Source: a virus
DNA: 21,912 nucleotides
IMG/VR virus record: IMGVR_UViG_3300021185_004475
Span: 1 to 21,912 of that record
Strand: one strand, 5' to 3'
Part shown: positions 9,001-13,354 of the stretch, piece by piece
Position numbering within the stretch: position 1 is the first letter of the stretch
Layout of the letters: the number at the start of each line of letters is the position of its first letter
Notes under the pieces: model-generated
The model's database searches: none
The model's input: the letters and a program-made list of their open reading frames with translations, nothing else
What the model was told of the DNA's origin: nothing
Made by a program: the position numbers and the translations under genes

Positions 9001-11563
9001 AAATATAGGTAATGAAATTTATATTAGTGAAACTGATGATGATGGGGGAAGTGTTCAATCGTTTATGGAAACGATGGACTCCGTTACTTCAGCAGTAAAA
9101 GCACATATACGAATTGCTAAAAAGTTCAATACTGATGAATACTTATTATTTGCAATAGGTGAATTAACCGATAATGGTGATTGGTGGACTCTTAGTGATT
9201 TATCAAATACAGGTTTCTCAACAGCCTCTCCTTTCACAAATGGTGATGATATTGTTGTATCTTTAGTTGCAGTTGGTGATAAAGGTGATACTGGTTCTTC
9301 TGGTACGAGTGGAAGTAGTGGTTCAACTGGAACCGCAGGTTCTTCTGGTTCTTCTGGAACTTCTGGTTCAAGTGGAACATCAGCAGAAGGTAGTAGTGGT
9401 ACAAGCGGAACATCAGGCTCATCTGGAACTTCTGGTTCTTCTGGTTCAGCTGGAACAAGCGGAACATCGGCAGAAGGTAGTAGTGGAACATCTGGTACAA
9501 ATGGTACATCTGGTTCATCTGGTATTATGGGAACTTCAGGTTCTTCTGGTACAACAGGTGAAGATGGTGAAGATGGAACTTCTGGAAGTAGTGGAAGTAG
9601 TGGACAAGATGGAACATTCTTTGGTTCATCTGGTACTTCTGGAACAAGTGGTTCCTCAGGCTCATCTGGTTCTTCTGGAACAAGCGGAACAACTGGAAGT
9701 GGTGGAACAAGTGGAGAAGATGGAACATTCTTCGGAAGTTCTGGTTCTTCTGGTACGAGTGGAAGTAGTGGTTCAACAGGTACTGCTGGTACAACAGGTA
9801 CTGCTGGTTCTTCTGGAACAAGTGGGGCAGAAGGAAGTAGTGGTTCAGCTGGTACATCTGGTACTTCTGGACAAGATGGAACGTTCTTTGGTAGTAGTGG
9901 TAGTTCTGGTTCAGATGGTACATCTGGAACTTCTGGAACTAATGGAACATCAGGTTCTTCTGGAACTAATGGTACATCTGGTACAAGTGGTGTAGATGGA
10001 ACATTCTTCGGTTCATCAGGCTCATCAGGTACGTCTGGTACTTCTGGAGCTGGTTCATCTGGAACTTCTGGTTTAAGTGGTTCTTCTGGAACATCTGGGA
10101 CAAGTGGACAAGATGGAACTTTCTTTGGAAGTTCTGGTACATCTGGAGATGATGGTACTTCTGGTACTTCTGGAGCAGGAACTTCAGGTTCCTCAGGTTC
10201 ATCTGGAAGTAGTGGTACTTCTGGACAAGATGGAACATTCTTTGGTTCATCTGGTACTTCTGGAACAAGTGGAACAAGTGGACTTGGAACTGATGGAACA
10301 TCTGGTATTAGTGGAACATCTGGTTCAGCTGGTACTTCTGGAAGTGGTGGAACAAGTGGACAAGATGGAACATTTTTCGGTTCTTCGGGTTCTGCGGGAA
10401 CATCTGGTACGACTGGAACTACTGGAAGTGCAGGTACTTCTGGTTCATCAGGTACTTCTGGAACAACTGGAAAAGATGGAACATTCTTTGGTAGTAGTGG
10501 TGTAAGTGGAACAAGTGGAACATCAGGTTCAACTGGAACATCGGGTTCATCGGGTTCTTCGGGTACTGCTGGTACATCTGGACAAGATGGTACTTTATTT
10601 GGAAGTAGTGGTTCTTCTGGTACGAGTGGAGTAAGTGGTTCTGCTGGAACATCAGGTGAAACTGGTTCAGCGGGTACATCTGGTACTTCTGGACAAGATG
10701 GTACTTTATTCGGTTCTTCTGGTTCATCTGGAACAAGCGGAGTAAGTGGTTCGTCTGGGACAAGTGGAGAAACTGGTTCAGCAGGTACATCTGGTGTTAG
10801 TGGTACAAGCGGACAGGATGGTACATTATTTGGTTCATCCGGTTCTTCTGGAACAAGCGGTGAAAGTGGTAGTAGTGGTACTTCTGGGGAAACTTCTTCA
10901 GCGGGAACATCTGGAACAAGTGGACAAGATGGTACTCTATTCGGTAGTAGTGGTTCATCTGGGGCAGATGGTGCTGACGGAACGAGTGGTTCTGGAGGAA
11001 CATCAGGTTCTTCTGGTACATCTGGAGAAGGTTCAAGTGGTAGTAGTGGTTCATCGGGTTCAAGTGGATTCTTAGAAGTTACTGATGATGGTGCTGAAAG
11101 AGTTCTTACTATGGATGGTGATGGAACTGCAACGGCTGAATCAAACTTAACATTTAACGGAACTGTATTAAATGTACTTGGAGATACAGTTATAAATGAT
11201 TCCTTAGAGGTTGGGCAATTAACATACTCTAAATACTATCATGAAACTTATAATGATTTAGGAGATTCAAATGGTGGAACTAATATAAATTTAATAACTG
11301 CTAATAATTTTAGAATTAGAAGAACAGGAAATATTACAATAACTATATCAAACGCACCAACAGGTCCTCGTGCAATTGGATTCACTTTACTATTGGAAGA
11401 TGGTAGTGGTGGAACAGCAACTACTAGTTGGCCAGGAGTAATACAATGGGCAAATGGTGTAGCACCAACACTAACGGCAAATGGAAAAGATATATTAGTA
11501 TTCTATACTTATGATGGGGGGAGTACTTATTATGGATTCCTAAGTGCAAATAATATAAGTTAA
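86..11563 (+). CDS. giant multidomain phage tail-fibre protein (3825 aa)
   Basis: Probably a long tail fibre or similar virion appendage. Order by residue: 1-65 N-terminal part, perhaps for virion attachment; about 70-1055 Ser-Gly strand repeats with GSFSGSFAGDGSELNN-type junctions; 1062-1175 and about 1284-1394 cupredoxin-like modules; about 1450-1650 a recurrent phage fibre module (GRLKWNETEG to LSDLHDVQI); about 1655-2070 further Ser-Gly repeats; about 2112-2175 a VFQHNFSLDYPVVQIYE-type module; about 2181-2310 SASYA repeats; 2375-2544, 2653-2937 and 3067-3661 Gly-X-Y shaft. A third cupredoxin-like module (2545-2652) and a YTFASAIGNSEPSAGRLR-type phage domain (about 2941-3066) interrupt the shaft. 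3661-3825 is a beta-rich tip ending in WANGVAPTLTANGKDILVFY and YYGFLSANNIS, a pattern seen at the C-termini of marine phage fibres. The ATG at 86 follows the previous stop by 23 bases and no clear Shine-Dalgarno is visible. No signal peptide or membrane segment is seen. The fibre role is confident; the exact fibre is unknown. Confidence 0.9.
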   Translation: MSQLLSGKVRVVKPVNVSEDRYEYLRLNEAEPNLGVPISGSLTSGSIALVASDADGNRLFVTTLQLEQVTGSFSGSFAGDGSELNNLPEAVRLISGSTSASIAPNTGFLVNVSSSFGGDMDIDGDVKVTGDLIVDNRIVARELIVEIISSSIIFSSGSNRFGEFSTDKQEFTGSVEVTGSLDVFGDTTISGSTFVSGNIQLTSGSAFSGSGENLFNIPKSALAPDSLTSALIATGSVTASVSTDGFFRVQGSGSVTTELSGSTFISGNLQLNSGSAFSGSGENLFNIPKSALTDDALLSNLITTGSVTASVSQDGFFRVFGTGSVTTELSGSLLVSGNVNLNSGSSFSGSGENLFNIPKSALTDDALETNLIISGAITASVSPEDGFVVNSIESGSTFFGDVQLVSGSVFSGSGRDLFDIPRSALTEDADLSNLITTGSVSASVSTDGFFRVFGTGSVTTELSGSLFVSGTVQLNSGSKFSGSGEDLFDIPRSALTEDALLSTFITSGSVTASVSPDEGFVVTSIESGSTFSGSVFLSSGSFFSGSGENLFNIPKSALVDDALLSNLITTGSVTASVSSDGFFRVLGTGSVITELSGSLFVSGNIEINSGSTYSGSGENLFNIPLAALSDDAQNAINAAASLEAGILASGSITASATNNVFTVTSIESGSIFSGSVRLSSGSVFSGSGAELFNIPKSALVEDALVSNLIQTGSVTASVLPDGTFKVFGTGSVKSEFSGSVSITETLDVPKIIADEITGSFSGSFAGDGSELNNIPLSALSEDAFKIASGSATASISPNLGFVVNTSSSIEGDLSVSGRITAEELFVNFISSSVVISTGSNILGNDGGNTTQKLFGETTIEGNITASGVITSSGFIGDGAGLFNIPQSALSEDAFQISSGSVTASVSPDDGFVVTSIESGSTFSGSLRISSGSTFSGSGAELFDIPLSALSEISPLIASGSVTASTNPNDGFVVTSIESGSTFSGSVRLSSGSSFSGSGKDLFDIPFSAITQEAFRIVSGSVTASVHPTRGFEVNSTGRFDEGITTSGSLIVSASNSWAADNDIKIVKVISTDDGNKYEIDGYRQPLLYLVSGSTYTFNQSDSSNNTHPIRFSTIEHGVHNGGVPFTGSVDTGSVLAGTDGSEVTIEITADTPDTLYYYCVNHNGMGGEIKKVKSYPITQTIIEDTVIISGGLDVTETINAPIVKANEFSGSFSGSGRDLFDIPLSALAEKVEELSFIASGSITASVNPAFGFKVNSSASIEGDTIISGGLVVSESAVIENIPITQSVTVAENKFFVQGLPRPKLKLLDNTSYYFDLSDSSNLLHPFRFSRTYDGTLEGGIEYTTTITSGAAAAGTSGAYINIEVSGSSPNVLYYYTETSASFGNIVRKLGEAPTISQIRLIGNTAITGGLDVSGVSSATLLSSQNVSASFVSSSIVDFKIGDNSYETIPGRLKWNETEGTLDLGMGGETASLQIGQNLYYPYVVNKTGATLETGTLVMVAPSQPTSLNRLSVVKAITDGTYDEDKIVGVLTEDIQHNGQGFATWFGYVSNLNIADLESAGLKYTGSVWVEGETLYSDPIRPGGLTNEKPQAPNLKSSIAFITTITGQTLNLLVRPKLGESLSDLHDVQIATASNNDILVFVSESNRFENRSSDLVLSGSFSGSYTGVYFGDGSNLENVQAAAAPLISSGSATASVASGDTFIVTSPVSGSIITGSVVTSGSITVGGGGIFSGDGSGLTNIDIANLALTLNKLESGSATASLDIDEFKVFSNNISTSVDSSFSGSVNISESLNVGGIITGDGSGITNIDIANLAIDSSKIFTGSVTASVDPLGFFRVENLDPNINSGSVKVEISGSLHISESITASLYKGDGGGLFNIPLDALEDLQLDRIISGSATASISPNLGLVVNNQISGTLFVGDGGGLFNIPADALQDLQLPQIISGGISASVEPTDGFRVYSPQFGSKFTGSLNISGAVTIPSGSGFFSGSGEGLFNIPADAIEGLDQSRILSGSVTASVTPDDGFVVRSIDSGSTFFGEVNFQNDVSASKITVTDEIFSPRITSSFVGSYQGENVGIDVPDDLDILIFDADANKFRPVTQFGDTAVFPFSDVTEVVFQHNFSLDYPVVQIYETGSNGQIIPQAIESIDSSSIRVTFSGLTSGQAVIGTGGRLAGFVEGSNVVGLVNSASYAEFAENAGTASSLVGFDSASLAELGNLSQYVKSSQTASMTVLSASYAETASFAVNAGDFNTDNFVRTDQTASMTVLSASYALSASYAVNAVSAEDYVRNDQTSSMTVLSASYAATASFALNAGDFVGENFLPNNGTGSFVGRFEVSGSLVVTGSAQLIGLETGSSDTVLVINESTGQVFKRDVTAVSGTSGTGGSGGTSGSSGSSGSAGTSGTSGSSGSSGSSGTSGSGGTSGTSGTSGTSGSSGTSGTTGTSGSSGSSGSGGTSGTSGSAGTSGTSGSSGSSGSSGSSGSSGSSGTSGSSGTSGTGGTSGSSGSSGSSGSSGTSGTSGTSGTSGSSGTSGSAGTSGTSGSSGREGGRLYEVINAGFQYSFDGYAGNFPKLTLVKGELYYFDLSGVGNGHPFALRLASEDTDDVPGTLNNDPTNGNHSTSVFISYRIPEDAPNNIVYQCANHSSMVGQIEIVNKYGTSGTSGSSGSSGSGGTSGTSGSSGSSGSSGSSGTSGTSGSSGTSGSSGSSGSSGSSGSSGTSGSSGSSGTSGTSGTSGSSGSSGSSGSSGSSGSSGTSGEQGSSGSAGTSGTSGSSGSSGSTGTNGTSGTSGTSGAEGSSGSAGTSGTSGTNGTSGSAGTSGTSGSSGTSGTSGTAGTSGTSGTSGTSGSGGTAGTSGTSGTSGTTGSEGTSGSSGTSGTSGSNGTSGTSGSSGSAGTSGTSGSSGSSGTSGTSGTNGTSGSSGSSGTSGSSGTSAEGSSGTSGKDGNFGGASFDYTFASAIGNSEPSAGRLRINNSSQNIGNEIYISETDDDGGSVQSFMETMDSVTSAVKAHIRIAKKFNTDEYLLFAIGELTDNGDWWTLSDLSNTGFSTASPFTNGDDIVVSLVAVGDKGDTGSSGTSGSSGSTGTAGSSGSSGTSGSSGTSAEGSSGTSGTSGSSGTSGSSGSAGTSGTSAEGSSGTSGTNGTSGSSGIMGTSGSSGTTGEDGEDGTSGSSGSSGQDGTFFGSSGTSGTSGSSGSSGSSGTSGTTGSGGTSGEDGTFFGSSGSSGTSGSSGSTGTAGTTGTAGSSGTSGAEGSSGSAGTSGTSGQDGTFFGSSGSSGSDGTSGTSGTNGTSGSSGTNGTSGTSGVDGTFFGSSGSSGTSGTSGAGSSGTSGLSGSSGTSGTSGQDGTFFGSSGTSGDDGTSGTSGAGTSGSSGSSGSSGTSGQDGTFFGSSGTSGTSGTSGLGTDGTSGISGTSGSAGTSGSGGTSGQDGTFFGSSGSAGTSGTTGTTGSAGTSGSSGTSGTTGKDGTFFGSSGVSGTSGTSGSTGTSGSSGSSGTAGTSGQDGTLFGSSGSSGTSGVSGSAGTSGETGSAGTSGTSGQDGTLFGSSGSSGTSGVSGSSGTSGETGSAGTSGVSGTSGQDGTLFGSSGSSGTSGESGSSGTSGETSSAGTSGTSGQDGTLFGSSGSSGADGADGTSGSGGTSGSSGTSGEGSSGSSGSSGSSGFLEVTDDGAERVLTMDGDGTATAESNLTFNGTVLNVLGDTVINDSLEVGQLTYSKYYHETYNDLGDSNGGTNINLITANNFRIRRTGNITITISNAPTGPRAIGFTLLLEDGSGGTATTSWPGVIQWANGVAPTLTANGKDILVFYTYDGGSTYYGFLSANNIS
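701..2340 (+). repeat. alternating 70/63-residue Ser-Gly tandem repeats in the first fibre
   Basis: Units begin at a codon before TTT-AGT-GGT-AGT-GGT (FSGSG) at 701, 911, 1121, 1310, 1520, 1709, 1919 (degenerate, YSGSG) and 2132. Spacings are 210, 210, 189, 210, 189, 210 and 213 bases. Each unit reads FSGSGENLFNIPKSALxDDA, then GSVTASVS, then one of two endings: DGFFRVxGTGSVTTELSGS (long form) or DGFVVTSIESGSTFSGS (short form). Related but more diverged units continue to about 3200 and again at 5050-6250. The pattern suggests a repeating beta-structured, probably trimeric shaft. Some neighbouring units are nearly identical in DNA (for example 941-974 and 1151-1184), pointing to recent duplication or recombination. 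Confidence 0.85.
3269..3610 (+). other. cupredoxin-like domain 1 (His-Cys-His-Met set intact)
   Basis: Residues 1062-1175 of the first giant fibre. A beta-rich stretch holds TYTFNQSDSSNNTHPIRFS, then about 50 residues later LYYYCVNHNGMGGEI. H1107, C1159, H1162 and M1165 occupy the order and approximate spacing of type 1 copper ligands in plastocyanin-like cupredoxins (an early His, then Cys-x2-His followed by Met). This is family reasoning from ligand pattern, not proof of copper binding. I recall similar HPxRFS ... YYYCxNHxGMGG modules in marine phage structural proteins. Confidence 0.65.
3932..4264 (+). other. cupredoxin-like domain 2 (ligands lost)
   Basis: Residues about 1284-1394. The fold signature of domain 1 is kept: SYYFDLSDSSNLLHPFRFS, then LYYYTETSASFGNI. 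The early His (H1324) is present, but the Cys, second His and Met positions read Thr1376, Ser1379 and Phe1382. It therefore looks like a structural copy that could not hold a type 1 copper centre. Paralogy with domains 1 and 3 is clear by eye from the xDSSNxxHPxRFS and LYYY blocks. Confidence 0.6.
4433..5045 (+). other. recurrent phage fibre module (GRLKWNETEG to LSDLHDV)
   Basis: Residues about 1450-1650 of the first fibre. The stretch GRLKWNETEGTLDLGMGGE, then QIGQNLYYPYVVNKTG, IVGVLTEDI, VWVEGETLYSDPIRPGGLTN, KPQAP and finally LSDLHDVQIAT matches a module I recognise in many unrelated phage tail and fibre proteins. No enzymatic residues stand out, and a structural role is assumed. The LSDLHDV segment usually marks the join to a following repeat or tip segment, and here Ser-Gly repeats resume just after it. 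Confidence 0.55.
6626..7020 (+). repeat. SASYA alanine-rich repeats
   Basis: Residues about 2181-2310 carry repeated SASYA/TASFA blocks. Three units are built on QT(A/S)SMTVLSASYA, spaced about 102 and 96 bases apart. A 36-base stretch starting at 6748 recurs without change at 6850. The motif is common in marine phage fibres just before a Gly-X-Y shaft and probably forms a trimeric neck. The duplication looks recent at the DNA level. Confidence 0.75.
7208..7717 (+). repeat. Gly-X-Y (collagen-like) region 1
   Basis: Residues 2375-2544 form 56 uninterrupted triplets with Gly in every third place. X and Y are almost only Ser and Thr (GTS, GSS, with some GSA, GSG and GTG), and there is no proline. 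It ends at GREGGR, where cupredoxin-like domain 3 begins. Synonymous codons are mixed (AGT, TCT, TCA, AGC for Ser; GGT, GGA for Gly), so the repeat is much purer in protein than in DNA. Confidence 0.85.
7718..8041 (+). other. cupredoxin-like domain 3 embedded in the Gly-X-Y shaft
   Basis: Residues 2545-2652 interrupt the Gly-X-Y shaft. The blocks LYYFDLSGVGNGHPFALRL and IVYQCANHSSMVGQIEIV repeat the domain 1 pattern. H2587, C2636, H2639 and M2642 keep the full His, Cys-x2-His-x2-Met set. The domain is sharply bounded by Gly-X-Y sequence on both sides, as expected for a cassette placed between shaft segments. Copper binding is inference. Confidence 0.65.
8042..8896 (+). repeat. Gly-X-Y (collagen-like) region 2
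   Basis: Residues 2653-2937 are Ser/Thr-rich Gly-X-Y triplets with a few charged or Asn positions (GEQ, GAE, GTN, GSN). Phase is broken once near the end by GTSAEG, where five residues rather than three separate the glycines. No proline is present. The next globular domain starts at KDGNFGG. Confidence 0.85.
8897..9283 (+). other. phage fibre domain between Gly-X-Y regions (YTFASAIG type)
   Basis: Residues about 2941-3066. The order FDYTFASAIGNSEPSAGRLR, IYISETDDDGGSVQSFM, then LFAIGELTDNGDWWTLS and GDDIVVSLVAVGDKGDTG matches a domain widespread in tail fibres of phages and prophages, usually found just before a collagen-like segment opening with GDKGDTG, as here. Function is unknown beyond structure, possibly receptor contact. 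Confidence 0.65.
9284..11068 (+). repeat. Gly-X-Y region 3 with 12 punctuating GQDGT(F/L)FGSSG units
   Basis: Residues 3067-3661. Ser/Thr Gly-X-Y triplets are interrupted by twelve copies of (Q/E/V/K)DGT(F/L)FGSSG. The first begins at 9602 and the last at 10922, an average pitch of 120 bases. Each GTFFG or GTLFG puts four residues between glycines and shifts the triplet phase by one. The first eight copies have Phe-Phe and the last four Leu-Phe; the last four are spaced 111, 120 and 111 bases. Other breaks are two GTSAEG and four short GxG steps (GAG twice, GLG, GEG). One glycine is replaced: S3604 in GETSSAG, where sister units have GETGSAG. Confidence 0.85.
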
Positions 11564-11576
11564 TGAGTTATGAATT

Positions 11577-12500
11577 ATGAGTATAGCAAGAAGATTATTA
11601 TCAATAGGAGGAGGACAAGTGAGACCGTTTAAATTTACAATACAAACAACATCAGCAAATACTCAATTTGAGTTACCTATTACTGCGCCAGGTGGAAATC
11701 AACCCAATTTAACAGTAAGTTGGGGTGATGGTAGTTCTGATAATACAATTATTTCAGTTAGTTCTTCGGATAGATTTCACACATATACATCAGCTGGTAC
11801 TTATCAAATTATAGTTGGTGGATATTGTCCAGGTTTTAGTGTAGGTAATAATCCATCATATAAAAACTTATATAAATCAGTTGATGATTGGGGACTTACG
11901 CAACTCGAAGAAGTAAATTTCTATGGTTGTGGTAATTTAACATCCATACCTATGGATGGTTCTAATAACGCAATATTAAACGATGGTTTAAATACTATAA
12001 AAAGATTCGATTCTACATTTAGACAAACTGGCATTACTATTATACCCAATGGAATATTTGATTACTCATCAAATGTAACCTCATTTACTAACACATTTGT
12101 ATTTTGTACAGGAATAACATCAATACCATCTGATTTATTTGATAACAATACAAATGTAACATCTTTTTCTGGTACATTTAACGCATTGCTAAATTTAACA
12201 TCAATACCAGTTGGATTATTTGATAATAACCCATTAGTAGTAAACTTCGAATCAGTTTTTAGAAACTGTAGAAAGGTAGCTGGTATCCCAGCTCAATTTT
12301 TTACTAATAACCAACAAGTTACTACTTTTGCAAATGCATTTAATATGGCAACTACATCAAACTTATTAACTGGTGTAACTCCAGAAGATGCTAATGGTGA
12401 TGAAATATTTGAAAGAGGTTCAAGTCCTATTGGTACGGATTGTTTTGCTTTTTGTAGTGGTTTAACTAATTTTGGTTCAATACCAGCAACATTTAAATAA
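11577..12500 (+). CDS. PKD-like plus BspA-type leucine-rich repeat protein, candidate adhesin
   Basis: A 307-residue protein. Residues about 43-86 fit a PKD-like beta-sandwich (VSWGDGSSDN, then HTYTSAGTYQIIV). Residues 142-248 hold four 26-27-residue repeats of the form TSFxxTFxxxxxLTSIPxxLFDNNxxV, typical of BspA/DUF285-type leucine-rich repeats found on surface and adhesion proteins; a degenerate unit follows to the C-terminus. It lies between a giant fibre gene (13 bases upstream) and a fibre chaperone gene (6 bases downstream), the place where T4-like phages often carry fibre-tip genes. I infer binding to a host surface or a fibre tip. No signal peptide or membrane segment is seen. Start choice is uncertain: the ATG at 11577 has no clear ribosome site, while an in-frame GTG at 11619 has a strong one; the GTG would remove 14 residues (MSIARRLLSIGGGQ). 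Confidence 0.8.
   Translation: MSIARRLLSIGGGQVRPFKFTIQTTSANTQFELPITAPGGNQPNLTVSWGDGSSDNTIISVSSSDRFHTYTSAGTYQIIVGGYCPGFSVGNNPSYKNLYKSVDDWGLTQLEEVNFYGCGNLTSIPMDGSNNAILNDGLNTIKRFDSTFRQTGITIIPNGIFDYSSNVTSFTNTFVFCTGITSIPSDLFDNNTNVTSFSGTFNALLNLTSIPVGLFDNNPLVVNFESVFRNCRKVAGIPAQFFTNNQQVTTFANAFNMATTSNLLTGVTPEDANGDEIFERGSSPIGTDCFAFCSGLTNFGSIPATFK
11606..11611 (+). promoter_or_regulatory. strong Shine-Dalgarno for a possible internal GTG start
   Basis: AGGAGG at 11606-11611 (part of AGGAGGAGGA) stands 7 bases before an in-frame GTG at 11619-11621, codon 15 of the PKD/LRR gene. The same bases also encode the Gly-Gly-Gly run of the longer form, so the match may be coincidental. It is the best Shine-Dalgarno in the window. 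Confidence 0.4.
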
Positions 12501-12506
12501 TAAGAT

Positions 12507-12965
12507 ATGTACTTAAAAGTTTCAGGCTCAACAATAACTTATCCATATTCGGTTCAAAATTTAAAGAATGAGAATCCTAGTATAAGTTTTCCAACAATCA
12601 TAGCAGATAGTTTATTGGAGTCATTCAACATCTACAAAGTTGAAACAAAAAGTAGTGGATATGATAGTGATGATACAAAAGATGTAACTGAAGTAACACC
12701 AACCTTATCTGGTTCGGTTTATGTACAAACATATAACATAACTGATGCAGATGAAGAAACAATAAATAAGAGAAGAGAAATAAAATGGTCGGAAGTAAGG
12801 AGTAATAGAGATTCATTATTATCTGAATGCGATTGGACACAATTTAACGATTCTCCAATATCAGGTTCAACTCTAACAGATTGGCAAACATATAGACAAT
12901 CACTAAGAGATATAACAAATCAATCTACCCCATACGATATTACTTGGCCTAATAGACCTTCTTAG
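12507..12965 (+). CDS. tail-fibre assembly chaperone family protein
   Basis: A 152-residue protein that probably helps fold or trimerise the neighbouring fibres and may not remain in the virion. The C-terminal half is diagnostic: WSEVRSNRDSLLSECDWTQF, then DWQTYRQSLRDITNQSTPYD, then ITWPNRP. This is the RDxLLxxxDWTQ ... WxxYRQxLRDI ... WPxxP pattern of the phage tail assembly chaperone family (Phage_tail_APC type). The N-terminal half (YPYSVQNLKNENPSISFP) is the form usual in marine T4-like phages. It starts 6 bases after the LRR gene, so the two are probably co-transcribed, and no clear ribosome site is visible. Family assignment is fairly sure; which fibre it serves is not shown. Confidence 0.85.
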   Translation: MYLKVSGSTITYPYSVQNLKNENPSISFPTIIADSLLESFNIYKVETKSSGYDSDDTKDVTEVTPTLSGSVYVQTYNITDADEETINKRREIKWSEVRSNRDSLLSECDWTQFNDSPISGSTLTDWQTYRQSLRDITNQSTPYDITWPNRPS

Positions 12966-13017
12966 AAGTTAAAAGATATTTATTTAATATTTATATCAAA
13001 GAAAAGGTAATTATCAG
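12966..13017 (+). other. 52-base AT-rich gap, largest between genes here
   Basis: The only gap over 25 bases in the window. It is very AT-rich and contains TATTTATA at 12988-12995, followed by GAAAAGG at 13001-13007, a weak ribosome site ten bases before the ATG at 13018. A promoter for the genes to the right is possible from position and composition, but no + strand T4-type late promoter (TATAAATA) is present. No terminator hairpin is visible. Confidence 0.3.
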
Positions 13018-13350
13018 ATGAGAATAGACCAACCCAGTTTTTCCGGTTCGATTACACAGGCTCCTTCAGCATACGCTGAGTTAAGTGGGTCATTTACTGG
13101 TTCATATACTGGTTCATTTAGTGGTTCTTTTATCGGAGATATTGCAGTTGAACAAGCTGAGTTTACTAATTTAACTATAAAACAATCATTAACTGTTGGT
13201 ACGGAAAATACTGATGGTGGTGTAAATATTATTAATAGTGGTTCAATTGAAGTAAGTGGTTCAATAAATTTATCACCAAACAATAGTTTTTCTGTTGATG
13301 GTGTAGATGTATTGGATTCTGCTTTAGCATTCTCAATAGCATTAGGATAA
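13018..13350 (+). CDS. mini-fibre protein with Ser-Gly strand motif (110 aa)
   Basis: A short protein without a family I recognise. Residues about 24-42 read SGSFTGSYTGSFSGSFIGD, the same junction motif as in both giant fibres; residues about 58-85 (SLTVGTENTDGGVNIINSGS) continue as beta-rich Ser/Gly sequence with a short C-terminus ending in SALAFSIALG. It could be a small virion protein sharing the fibre repeat, or what remains of a larger fibre. A weak AAAGG precedes the ATG by ten bases and the stop is four bases before the next gene. That it is translated is supported by the shared protein motif and the tight spacing; function is unknown. Confidence 0.7.
   Translation: MRIDQPSFSGSITQAPSAYAELSGSFTGSYTGSFSGSFIGDIAVEQAEFTNLTIKQSLTVGTENTDGGVNIINSGSIEVSGSINLSPNNSFSVDGVDVLDSALAFSIALG
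13344..13347 (+). promoter_or_regulatory. ribosome binding site of the small structural gene
   Basis: AGGA at 13344-13347 lies within the last codons of the preceding gene, 7 bases before the ATG at 13355. It supports that start and suggests translational coupling between the two genes. Confidence 0.6.
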
Positions 13351-13354
13351 ACAT

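Noticed and set aside
7208-11068. Possible CRISPR array or DNA-level satellite
   Set aside because: No constant repeat and unique spacer pattern exists. The periodicity is three codons, protein-coding, and synonymously scrambled.
7182-11075. Many overlapping frames on both strands (HLYQMF-rich on minus, HLVLLVQ-rich on plus)
   Set aside because: All are out-of-frame translations of the Gly-X-Y repeat of the first fibre. Their low-complexity Leu/Val/His/Tyr sequence mirrors the triplet period.
12988-12995. TATTTATA, which reads TATAAATA on the minus strand
   Set aside because: A minus-strand late promoter here would drive antisense transcription into the chaperone and LRR genes, with no minus-strand gene to serve. 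In such AT-rich DNA the match is likely by chance.
12975-12997. Possible hairpin GATAT...ATATC between the chaperone and mini-fibre genes
   Set aside because: Only five AT-dominated pairs around a 13-base loop and no U-run typical of a terminator.
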